This document shows positions 1 to 6,539 of a stretch of 8,482 bases of DNA, in pieces. The notes beneath the pieces were generated by a model. The model had not been told where the DNA came from. It worked only from the letters and a program-made list of their open reading frames with translations, and did not search any database. Numbering within the stretch: the stretch's first letter is position 1; every line of letters starts with the position of its first letter. The stretch comes from Dehalococcoidia bacterium (GTDB lineage Bacteria > Chloroflexota > Dehalococcoidia > Lucifugimonadales > Lucifugimonadaceae). The position numbers and the translations under genes are program-made. The stretch covers positions 1-8,482 of the forward strand of contig JAAXHR010000264.1 of NCBI GenBank assembly GCA_012270805.1, written 5' to 3'.

Positions 1-1289
1 TGACGCACAGCGGCGAGTGATTCTTCAGAGCCTCGGTCAATCTTCTCGCCTTTGAAAAAGACGTCTACGACGTTCCAGAGATCGTTGACGTTTTTCGATG
101 GGTCGCCGTCCACAACTAAGATGTCGGCCTGCTTGCCGGGTTCGAGCGTGCCAACGATGTCATCCACACCGAGGGCTTCCGCGGCCCAGTTGGTTACCGA
201 CATCACACCTTCGATGTGGGAATATCCGGCATGGACGAGCAACTCACTCTCGTATACGGTGTTGCCGAGCTGGTAATCGCCCCACGACGAGTCGGAGCCG
301 GTGATCACCTTGAGGTCCATCTCGATCATTCGGCGGTTGTGGTCCAACCGGGTATCCAACTCGCGCTTCGCATCATCCAAGTCGACGCGCTCCTGTTCAG
401 TCAGACCAATATCCTGTCCCTTCTGGATCAGCGACCAGACGCGTGCTCGACCGACGTGGAGAGTAGGGTTGACGTACGCACCTTGTTCGCCGATGCGCTC
501 GGCGACATCTTCTCGGAAGTTGACCTTACCGTCGGGCTCGTTGTACGTGCAGTGGATGATCATATCCACTTCGGCATCGAGGGAGTTTATGACGCCTTGC
601 GTCGAAGTGCTGTGGGTAGCGGTCAACATTCCGAACTTATGCGCCTCGTCGGTGACCGCACACAACTCATCGACGTTGAACGACGGGCGGAGCGGAAAGG
701 ATGATGGAGTGCTCCCGCCGGTAGCTGTGATCTTGATGTAGTCCGCGCCTTCCTTGATCAATTGCCGCGTGAACGCCCGGCACTGATCGACCCCGGTTAC
801 TTCGCCGCCGAAGTATCCCATGTGCCCGCCGATGATAGATACCGGCCGACCACACAGCATCATGCGCGGCCCGACCGCCAGCCCCTCGTTGATCGCATCC
901 CGGAGCCTGAACATCGTCATATTCTTCGGCCCGTTCTCTCGGATCGTAGTAACACCCGAAAACAAACTGCGCCGCGCATTGCCAGCCGCTTGGACGGTCA
1001 GAATCTCGTCGTCAAGCGCGGCCAGGTCCTGACCGTTGCGACCATCGCCAAAACCGTTGTTGTGAGTGTGGCAATCGACCAAACCGGGCAGAATAGTCGC
1101 CCCCGGATAGTCGTAACGGGCAACCGACGCTCCATCGGGAGCTCGGATCTCGTGCGCATGTCCGAGGCTCACGATATCGGAGCCTCGAGTGAGGACGGCA
1201 CCTTGTTCGATCGGCAGGCCGCCCTTAGCATCGATCACGCGGTCTGCGGTTAGGAGGGTGTAGGAGGTGGCGGAGTTGGTAGCAGACAT
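1..1289 (-). CDS. Metal-dependent amidohydrolase, imidazolonepropionase-like (3' end outside window)
   Basis: I read this frame through from the ATG at 1289 to base 3 without meeting a stop, giving 429 codons; the C-terminus continues beyond base 1. The chain begins MSATNSATSYTLLTADRVID and shows no signal peptide, so it is probably cytoplasmic. The binuclear amidohydrolase ligand set is complete: DCHTH (H74, H76) after the first beta strand, the bridging lysine in DYIKITATGG (K186), H226 in LTATHSTST, H246 in IIHCTYNEPDG, and the catalytic aspartate in TGSDSSWGDY (D333). The end of the visible part (VGTLEPGKQADILVVDGDP) is the usual return to the beta-sandwich domain, so only a short tail should be missing. 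Members of this group hydrolyse amide or peptide-like bonds; characterised relatives include Xaa-Arg/Lys carboxypeptidases (prolidase-like). The substrate cannot be read from the sequence. The gene is divergent from the large LRR lipoprotein gene. The fold and metal site are secure; the substrate is unknown. Confidence 0.93.
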   Translation of the reverse strand, partial: MSATNSATSYTLLTADRVIDAKGGLPIEQGAVLTRGSDIVSLGHAHEIRAPDGASVARYDYPGATILPGLVDCHTHNNGFGDGRNGQDLAALDDEILTVQAAGNARRSLFSGVTTIRENGPKNMTMFRLRDAINEGLAVGPRMMLCGRPVSIIGGHMGYFGGEVTGVDQCRAFTRQLIKEGADYIKITATGGSTPSSFPLRPSFNVDELCAVTDEAHKFGMLTATHSTSTQGVINSLDAEVDMIIHCTYNEPDGKVNFREDVAERIGEQGAYVNPTLHVGRARVWSLIQKGQDIGLTEQERVDLDDAKRELDTRLDHNRRMIEMDLKVITGSDSSWGDYQLGNTVYESELLVHAGYSHIEGVMSVTNWAAEALGVDDIVGTLEPGKQADILVVDGDPSKNVNDLWNVVDVFFKGEKIDRGSEESLAAVR

Positions 1290-1296
1290 GGGATGG

Positions 1297-1302
1297 ATTG
1301 TA
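1297..1302 (-). promoter_or_regulatory. Candidate -10 box (TACAAT) for the amidohydrolase, leaderless arrangement
   Basis: On the minus strand TACAAT lies 7 nt before the ATG at 1289, so transcription would be expected to start at or next to the start codon. No Shine-Dalgarno sequence precedes that ATG (CCATCCC is immediately upstream). This fits a leaderless mRNA. The matching -35 is poor (GGCACA at about 18 bp), so the call rests mainly on the -10 match and its position. Confidence 0.35.
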
Positions 1303-1344
1303 TGGCGCGTTACGTTTTACTGTGCCATTCCATTGAGTTTGCCC

Positions 1345-1465
1345 TGTCATTCCGAGTACAACGAGGAATCTCATCGTTCTGAAGTGTCATTCCGAGCACA
1401 GCAAGGAATCTGATTGCTTCGTATTGGAGACGGGACTGAGATTCTTCACTCCGTTCAGAATGACA
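1345..1465. repeat. Dispersed-repeat cassette: three copies of a 27-bp unit (two direct, one inverted)
   Basis: Copies lie at 1345-1371 and 1385-1411 (plus strand, start-to-start distance 40 bp) and at 1439-1465 (inverted). The shared ends are TGTCATTC and GAATCT. Copies 1 and 2 agree at 24 of 27 positions; copy 2 and the reverse complement of copy 3 agree at 20 of 27. Copies 2 and 3 can therefore pair as a long imperfect hairpin with a 27-nt loop. Translated on the minus strand, the unit gives the familiar spurious peptide CHSERSEESQ, which is known from an intergenic repeat family scattered through Chloroflexota and some other bacterial genomes. It fills the divergent gap between the amidohydrolase and the LRR lipoprotein. 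A role as a transcription stop, RNA-processing site or non-autonomous mobile unit is possible but cannot be shown here. Confidence 0.8.
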
Positions 1466-1507
1466 TCGCGGTGGATGTTTGGAGTACGTTGATGTCACAC
1501 CGCGATG
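1464..1507. repeat. Perfect 10-bp inverted repeat next to the repeat cassette
   Basis: CATCGCGGTG at 1464-1473 is the exact reverse complement of CACCGCGATG at 1498-1507, leaving a 24-nt loop. A second inverted pair, TGACATC (1461-1467) and GATGTCA (1491-1497), overlaps it, so the two hairpins would exclude each other. The site lies 73 bp upstream of the LRR-lipoprotein start and directly abuts the inverted repeat copy that ends at 1465. It could be a regulator-binding site or the outer part of the repeat cassette. There is no U-run, so it is not a typical intrinsic terminator. Confidence 0.45.
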
Positions 1508-1579
1508 ATCGACAATTTCGTGGCCCTTCTCTGTGCTGTTAAGATCGATCCGCGATACCGTTAACGCGCTACCACACTT

Positions 1580-4500
1580 GTGATCTCCACCAACAATGAA
1601 CGTCCAGTGACATCTTTGTATCCGAATCGTTCAGGGCGTCGCATAGAAATTATCGCGGTTTTATTGATGCTGAGTTGCGTTTCGACTGCGATTCTGATCG
1701 GATGCAACGAACCCGATCAGACTGCTACACCATCGGAAGTTCAGATCTCTAGACTCGTCGTCACGCCTACTCCCTTTTTGAACGAAACATCCGTCGCCAT
1801 GGAGACATCAACTCCGGTACCGACTGCTACTCCTATGCCGTCGCCCACCGAGATTCCGACTCTGGAGCCGATCGCTACTCCTACACCCTTGCCTACAGAG
1901 ACGCCTACTCCGGTACCGACTACTACTCCTACGCCGTCGCCCACTAAGACTCCGAATCCGGAGCCGACTGTTACCCCTACACCGTTGCCCACTGAAACGC
2001 CAGTGCCCACGACAGCGCGAGTTTTGTCTGAACGGGATGTATTAATTGCGTTTTTTCATGCTACTGGCGGTGCAAATTGGAGGAACAATGAAAACTGGCT
2101 CAGCGAAGCGTCGTTGAGTGAGTGGTATGGTGTAACCACAAACGAAGAAGGCTCTGTTACGAAGCTGGTTCTCAATGACAACAGATTGCAAGGCGTGTTA
2201 CCGGCGCAGATAAGTGAATTGACAGAGTTGGAGGTATTGAGCTTTTATTCCAATAGTTTGGAAGGGTTTATTCTCGAGTCGTTAGGTGATCTGACTCGTC
2301 TAAAGGTCTTGGACTTGGGCAATAACAGTTTCACGGGTGAGATCCCACCGCAATTAGGTGAATCTGAAGAGCTGTTAGTGCTAAGGCTGGACAACAACGA
2401 TCTGAGAGGTGCAATACCATCTGAATTGGGCAACCTGCGCAAGGTAGAAGAGTTGCTACTTGGGGATAACCAACTTTCAGGGCCAATCCCAGCGGAATTT
2501 GGCGATCTTGAAGCAGTGAAGTGGTTGCGGTTGCAGTCCAATCTGTTGAGCGGCCATATTCCCGACGCACTCGTAAGACTCTCAAATCTGATTGAGTTGG
2601 AACTTCAAAATAACTTGTTTGACGGTCCGATTCCTTCATGGATTGACGAGTTAAAGCATCTGGAGAAATTATATCTATCGAACAACCGAGGTTTGACCGG
2701 ATGTCTACATCATAACTATCCAAACGTCGCGAATCATGACTTGAGAAAACTAAATCTACTGTCATGCGAAATCATTGAGATGCAACGAGACGCGCTGGTC
2801 GCGATCTACAACGCGACCGATGGTGTCAACTGGAAAAACAACCGGAATTGGTTGAGCGATGCACCAGTCGGCGAGTGGCATGGGATCAGCACCGATTCGA
2901 TGGGTCATGTGATTGCGTTGGAACTTGATGATAGCAATCTCATCGGCGAGATCCCGTCGGAAATAGGTCGTTTATCTCAACTTGAAAGATTGCTTCTGAG
3001 TTTCAACGATCTCGAAGGAGAGTTGCCGGCTGAACTTGCGTCCCTGTCACAACTTGTCATATTTGCAGCGGCCGGCAATCGTTTGACAGGTTCGCTTCCA
3101 TCGTGGATAGGTGAGCTTCCGAACTTAGAACGGATCGCGCTTTTCGGAAATCAGTTCAGCGGCGAGATTCCATCGTCGTTCGGCGATCTGAGCGGTTTGC
3201 TCCTGTTGCGGTTGGATGACAACGAATTGACGGGTGAAATACCGCCGGAGATCGGAACTCTTTCCAAACTGGAGTTGTTGGAAATCTCGAATAACCGCTT
3301 GACTGGTGAAATCCCTATCGAACTGGCTGAACTTTCGAATTTGACTGGTTTGGTTCTCTCTAAAAATCATCTGAGTGGTGAAGTGCCCAGAGAGTTTGGG
3401 AGGCTTGCAAATCTTCAGAACCTCCGGCTGGATTTCAATAGACTGACCGGCGCAATTCCCCCAGAGTTGGGCAACCTAACCAGATTGGAAAACTTCGAGA
3501 TATTGGAAAACAATTTGAGGGGCGAGATTCCCGACGAAATTGGGAATCTGCCAAGATTGCGACAATTCTTCGTCAGCAGAAATCCGGGGATCTCGGGTTG
3601 CATACCCGTTGACGTGCTCGCTATCGAAAGCACCGACTTTTATGATGTCGATCTGCCGGATTGCGGAGGTGCGGAGCGCGATGCGTTGCAGTCTTTTTAC
3701 GAGGCGACGGGCGGTGATAACTGGATAAACCACGAAGGCTGGTTGACGATTTCTCCGTTGGGTGAGTGGTATGGGGTTGCGGTCAATGAATTCGGACGCG
3801 TGGTTGGTATTGATCTAACGGACAACAATCTCAGTGGTGAAATCCCGAATGCTTTTGGAAAGCTGTCCAAGTTAGAAACCGTGCGGATATCAGGTAATGC
3901 CATAACTGGATGCGTGCCCTTGTCGTTAGGAGATCTGCCAAAAAGCGATTTTGGCGATCTGATGTTGATCGAATGTGGCATCCATTTCCCAGATTTTCGG
4001 TTGAAAACCGCCATCCTGGAACGCCTCGGCAAGGAACCGGGATCGGAGATCTACGTTTCAGATTTAGCTGCGCTCGAAAGCTTGGATCTGAGTTGGAAAG
4101 CGATCCGAGATCTCGAAGGATTGCAATACGCGACGAATTTGGGATCGTTGACGCTAGGTGAATCGCGTACTACCCTAAGACCTGACGAGGACGCGTTCCT
4201 GAACAGAATCAAGAATCTAGCTCCACTCGCCCAGCTGACGAACCTATCGGAATTGAATTTAGCAAGTTGCCAATTGACAGATGTTTCAGCTCTGTCAACA
4301 CTGACGAATCTGCAGCGCTTGGATATCGGATTTAATCGACTACATCACATCAGAGGAATCTCTGGCCTCAACAACCTAGAGTCCTTGCTGGTTTCGAACA
4401 ACCATGTCGAGAACATTGCAGATATATCCGATTTAAGTAATTTGATCCACCTAGACCTTTCGGACAACAAGATCGGCGACATTGGACCGATTGCAGGAGT

Positions 4501-6100
4501 GGATCGGTTACAGGAATTGGACATCAGCAATAACAAAGTAGTAGATCTGGCTCCTATTTCGAGTCTAGAACAGCTTCAGCGTTTAGAGATCAAAGGCATC
4601 GGTGTTGAAAATCTGTCGCCGATTGAGGATCTCCGGCAGTTGATCCATTTAAACGCAAGTTGGAATGAAGTTGAGGATCTGTCGCCACTGAACGGGCTCA
4701 CGGCTCTTAGAACGCTGATGATCGGACCAGCACCGATTTCGAACATCGACGTGATTTCGGGGCTCACGAATTTGGAACGATTGAGAATTGTTGGGACGGA
4801 TTTGACCGATGTCGGCCCGCTCAGTGATTTGGGAGAGCTGCAAACGCTGGTGCTTTCCGACAACCGGATATCTGAGCTGAGTCCACTTGCGGATCTCGAT
4901 GAGCTGAAGGCTCTTGACTTGAGCTTCAACGAGATCGAAGACGTTTCCCCATTGATTAATCTTTCGGAGCTTAACGACCTGCGACTGAATGGGAACCGAG
5001 TCAGAAACATCGAGCCGCTGGTTGAAAACCGGGGATTGGCCGATTCGGACCGTCTGGAGCTTGACGGTGAAATTCGCAATGATACCTCGAACCAGAAATT
5101 AGTAGAGCAACTTGCTGATAGAGGTGTAACCGTCGGATCTGGCACTCTTTACGCGACGGCATTTGGGAGGCCTCAGATTTATAACGACAATTTGTTCGTT
5201 TTGCCCATCAGCAGGAGCCCATTAAGCGCGAATCTCCGTCTTGAAGACTACGCGAGTGATTTCTACGAATTTTTCCAGGACGAGTTCGATTTTTTGATGA
5301 TTATTTCGAATATCGAATTATTGGACGACCGGTTCAGATCTTATTCCGGTGCGTACTACGCTGTGAGCAACCACATCAAAGGTATCGGACAAGATTCATT
5401 TCACAATGAAGGTTGGGGTTCTCCTTTAAAGTTGAAAGGCGCGTTGCATTTCCCATGGAATGAGGCGTTAGGTGGCGGGCCTGTGTTGCACGAGTTGATG
5501 CATCGATGGGGTAACTTCGTTTTGGAGCCGCATCCGCATTGGTGGTACAGCAGTGTGTCCGGGTTGCTAGGCGGGTTCAAGATCGAGGATTTTGAGGATT
5601 TGGGAGATGGTTGGTATTACGCAGGTGACTTCCCTAATGGTGGTTGGGGTAATGATTGGCTTCCTTACAGCTTTTTTGAGCTATACCTGGCCGGTTTGGC
5701 AAAGGCAGACGAAGTGCCGGATTTCTTAGTCGCAAAGGGCGCAAGGGCGGTTAGGAGTGTCGACGGCATGATCGAGTATCACGATGAGGGTGGATGGTAC
5801 TTCACTGCTGACGAATTAGAGTGGGTTTCGATCGAGGACATCGTCGCTGAGCACGGAGCGAGAGAGCCGGACTTCGCCGATTCACAAAAGGAGTTCCGGG
5901 CAGCAGCGATCCTATTGATTGACGAAGACCATCCAGCGACGACTGAAGTTGTGGAGGAGATCAGCAGGCAGGTTTCCCGGTTCAGTTATCCAGGCGAAGA
6001 CGACGAGTGGCAGTACAACTTTCATGAGGCGACGCGGGGCAGGGGGACGATGTTGATGGGTAATTTGTCGGAATATTTGATCGATGCCGAAGAGAAATAG
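1580..6100 (+). CDS. Giant surface lipoprotein: Thr/Pro stalk, four LRR blocks, C-terminal HExxH zincin-like domain
   Basis: A 1506-aa protein starting at GTG 1580; an in-frame TAA at 1562-1564 excludes any start further upstream than 1565. A basic n-region (RSGRR, 17-21), a hydrophobic stretch (22-41) and the lipobox LIGC with C42 predict an exported, lipid-anchored protein. Residues 60-145 are a Thr/Pro stalk. Three cap modules of the form RDAL..(F/Y)..ATGG.NW....WL....EW.GV (about 151, 402 and 699) each open a run of 24-residue plant-type LRRs (LxxNxLxGxIPxxLGxL): about 8, 10 and 2 repeats. Each run closes with a GC...C pair spaced 21 residues apart. A different cap (RLKTAILERLGKEPG, from 807) opens about 14 LRRs of 22 residues of internalin/SDS22 type (NxIxDISPLxxL, about 832-1152). 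The C-terminal region (about 1190-1506) contains GGGPVLHELMHRWGN, with HExxH at 1304-1308, an aromatic-rich stretch, and FELYLAGL (E1367). Established: LRRs bind proteins or glycans, and HExxH is a zinc-peptidase signature. Inferred: a surface adhesin or receptor with a peptidase head. The substrate is unknown and I do not recognise a named gene. No Shine-Dalgarno precedes the GTG; GTG 1607 or TTG 1616 are alternative starts. Confidence 0.93.
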   Translation: MISTNNERPVTSLYPNRSGRRIEIIAVLLMLSCVSTAILIGCNEPDQTATPSEVQISRLVVTPTPFLNETSVAMETSTPVPTATPMPSPTEIPTLEPIATPTPLPTETPTPVPTTTPTPSPTKTPNPEPTVTPTPLPTETPVPTTARVLSERDVLIAFFHATGGANWRNNENWLSEASLSEWYGVTTNEEGSVTKLVLNDNRLQGVLPAQISELTELEVLSFYSNSLEGFILESLGDLTRLKVLDLGNNSFTGEIPPQLGESEELLVLRLDNNDLRGAIPSELGNLRKVEELLLGDNQLSGPIPAEFGDLEAVKWLRLQSNLLSGHIPDALVRLSNLIELELQNNLFDGPIPSWIDELKHLEKLYLSNNRGLTGCLHHNYPNVANHDLRKLNLLSCEIIEMQRDALVAIYNATDGVNWKNNRNWLSDAPVGEWHGISTDSMGHVIALELDDSNLIGEIPSEIGRLSQLERLLLSFNDLEGELPAELASLSQLVIFAAAGNRLTGSLPSWIGELPNLERIALFGNQFSGEIPSSFGDLSGLLLLRLDDNELTGEIPPEIGTLSKLELLEISNNRLTGEIPIELAELSNLTGLVLSKNHLSGEVPREFGRLANLQNLRLDFNRLTGAIPPELGNLTRLENFEILENNLRGEIPDEIGNLPRLRQFFVSRNPGISGCIPVDVLAIESTDFYDVDLPDCGGAERDALQSFYEATGGDNWINHEGWLTISPLGEWYGVAVNEFGRVVGIDLTDNNLSGEIPNAFGKLSKLETVRISGNAITGCVPLSLGDLPKSDFGDLMLIECGIHFPDFRLKTAILERLGKEPGSEIYVSDLAALESLDLSWKAIRDLEGLQYATNLGSLTLGESRTTLRPDEDAFLNRIKNLAPLAQLTNLSELNLASCQLTDVSALSTLTNLQRLDIGFNRLHHIRGISGLNNLESLLVSNNHVENIADISDLSNLIHLDLSDNKIGDIGPIAGVDRLQELDISNNKVVDLAPISSLEQLQRLEIKGIGVENLSPIEDLRQLIHLNASWNEVEDLSPLNGLTALRTLMIGPAPISNIDVISGLTNLERLRIVGTDLTDVGPLSDLGELQTLVLSDNRISELSPLADLDELKALDLSFNEIEDVSPLINLSELNDLRLNGNRVRNIEPLVENRGLADSDRLELDGEIRNDTSNQKLVEQLADRGVTVGSGTLYATAFGRPQIYNDNLFVLPISRSPLSANLRLEDYASDFYEFFQDEFDFLMIISNIELLDDRFRSYSGAYYAVSNHIKGIGQDSFHNEGWGSPLKLKGALHFPWNEALGGGPVLHELMHRWGNFVLEPHPHWWYSSVSGLLGGFKIEDFEDLGDGWYYAGDFPNGGWGNDWLPYSFFELYLAGLAKADEVPDFLVAKGARAVRSVDGMIEYHDEGGWYFTADELEWVSIEDIVAEHGAREPDFADSQKEFRAAAILLIDEDHPATTEVVEEISRQVSRFSYPGEDDEWQYNFHEATRGRGTMLMGNLSEYLIDAEEK
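1811..2002 (+). repeat. Two tandem copies of a 96-bp unit encoding the Thr/Pro stalk
   Basis: Copy 1 spans 1811-1906 and copy 2 spans 1907-2002. Both begin ACTCCGGTACCGACT and encode 32 residues (78-109 and 110-141) that begin TPVPT and end TPTPLPTETP. Within each unit the text is itself built of shorter TPxP repeats. The copies differ at a minority of positions (for example PMPSPTEIPTLEPIA against PTPSPTKTPNPEPTV). This is an in-frame duplication that lengthens the spacer between the lipid anchor and the LRR region. Confidence 0.85.
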
Positions 6101-6134
6101 TCAAGAGAATGTAGGCCTTAACGGACAGCCATCG

Positions 6135-6539
6135 TCACCCCAGCCACAGTAGCCCTTCTTTCTCAGCCGCGCGGGCTAGCGTGTTGTCGAGGGTGGCTAA
6201 CGAAGCGTTCAATCTCTCTGCGAGTTCGAGATAGATCGCGTCGTAGAACGTGAGGTCATGTTTTCGTGCGAGTTGAAAACATGTCGACAAATCGGTCTCT
6301 CGGTCAGTGGATATTGGCAGTTCGTTGATGGCATCTATACAACCTTCTATCCCCGATCTGGAAATCCTTCCCCTGCGCTCCGCCATGAGAAGCGTGTTAC
6401 AGATTTCGAATTGCCATATGCAAGGCACAATCCCACCATGTCTGCCCAGATTCTCGAATGTCGCTTCGGCCAAAGGGTGGTGTTCGTCGTCAAGCAACCA
6501 AGCAGCAGCCAACGAACTGTCGATGACCACAACAGCCAC
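6135..6539 (-). CDS. vapC: PIN-domain ribonuclease toxin, VapC-like
   Basis: A 134-aa protein of normal PIN-toxin length. The acidic catalytic set is complete: D7 in VVIDSSLAAAW, E45 in WQFEICNTL, D100 in LTFYDAIYLELA and D118 in SLATLDNTLARAA. These residues hold the Mg ions used to cut RNA; VapC toxins typically cleave tRNA or rRNA and stop translation. The start is a GTG whose G is also the last base of the antitoxin stop (TAGTG), which fits translational coupling. A good GAAGGA Shine-Dalgarno lies 8 nt upstream. The partner is the Phd/YefM-like antitoxin immediately upstream. The gene converges on the LRR-lipoprotein gene with a 34-bp gap and no visible terminator between them. It appears intact; the RNA target cannot be inferred. 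Confidence 0.9.
   Translation of the reverse strand: MAVVVIDSSLAAAWLLDDEHHPLAEATFENLGRHGGIVPCIWQFEICNTLLMAERRGRISRSGIEGCIDAINELPISTDRETDLSTCFQLARKHDLTFYDAIYLELAERLNASLATLDNTLARAAEKEGLLWLG

Noticed and set aside
216..704. A 162-codon plus-strand frame at the left end
   Set aside because: It is antisense to the amidohydrolase, whose frame is uninterrupted and carries all metal ligands.
1345..1411. The 40-bp-spaced repeats considered as a CRISPR fragment
   Set aside because: Only two direct copies, a 13-nt spacer, an inverted third copy and no cas genes; this matches a dispersed intergenic repeat instead.
1310..1498. A 62-codon minus-strand reading frame containing CHSERSEESQ
   Set aside because: It is the translation of the dispersed repeat cassette; this peptide recurs as a false gene wherever the repeat occurs, and there is no ribosome binding site.
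1741..2010. A minus-strand frame rich in Gly and Val (GVGVxVG)
   Set aside because: It is the antisense reading of the Thr/Pro stalk repeats; the low complexity explains the open frame.
4576..5145. A 189-codon minus-strand Ser-rich frame
   Set aside because: It is antisense to the internalin-type LRR block; the regular repeat keeps the reverse frame open, and there is no independent start signal.
6101..6134. Possible bidirectional terminator between the convergent LRR and toxin genes
   Set aside because: Only 34 bp are available, with no inverted repeat and no T-run visible on either strand.
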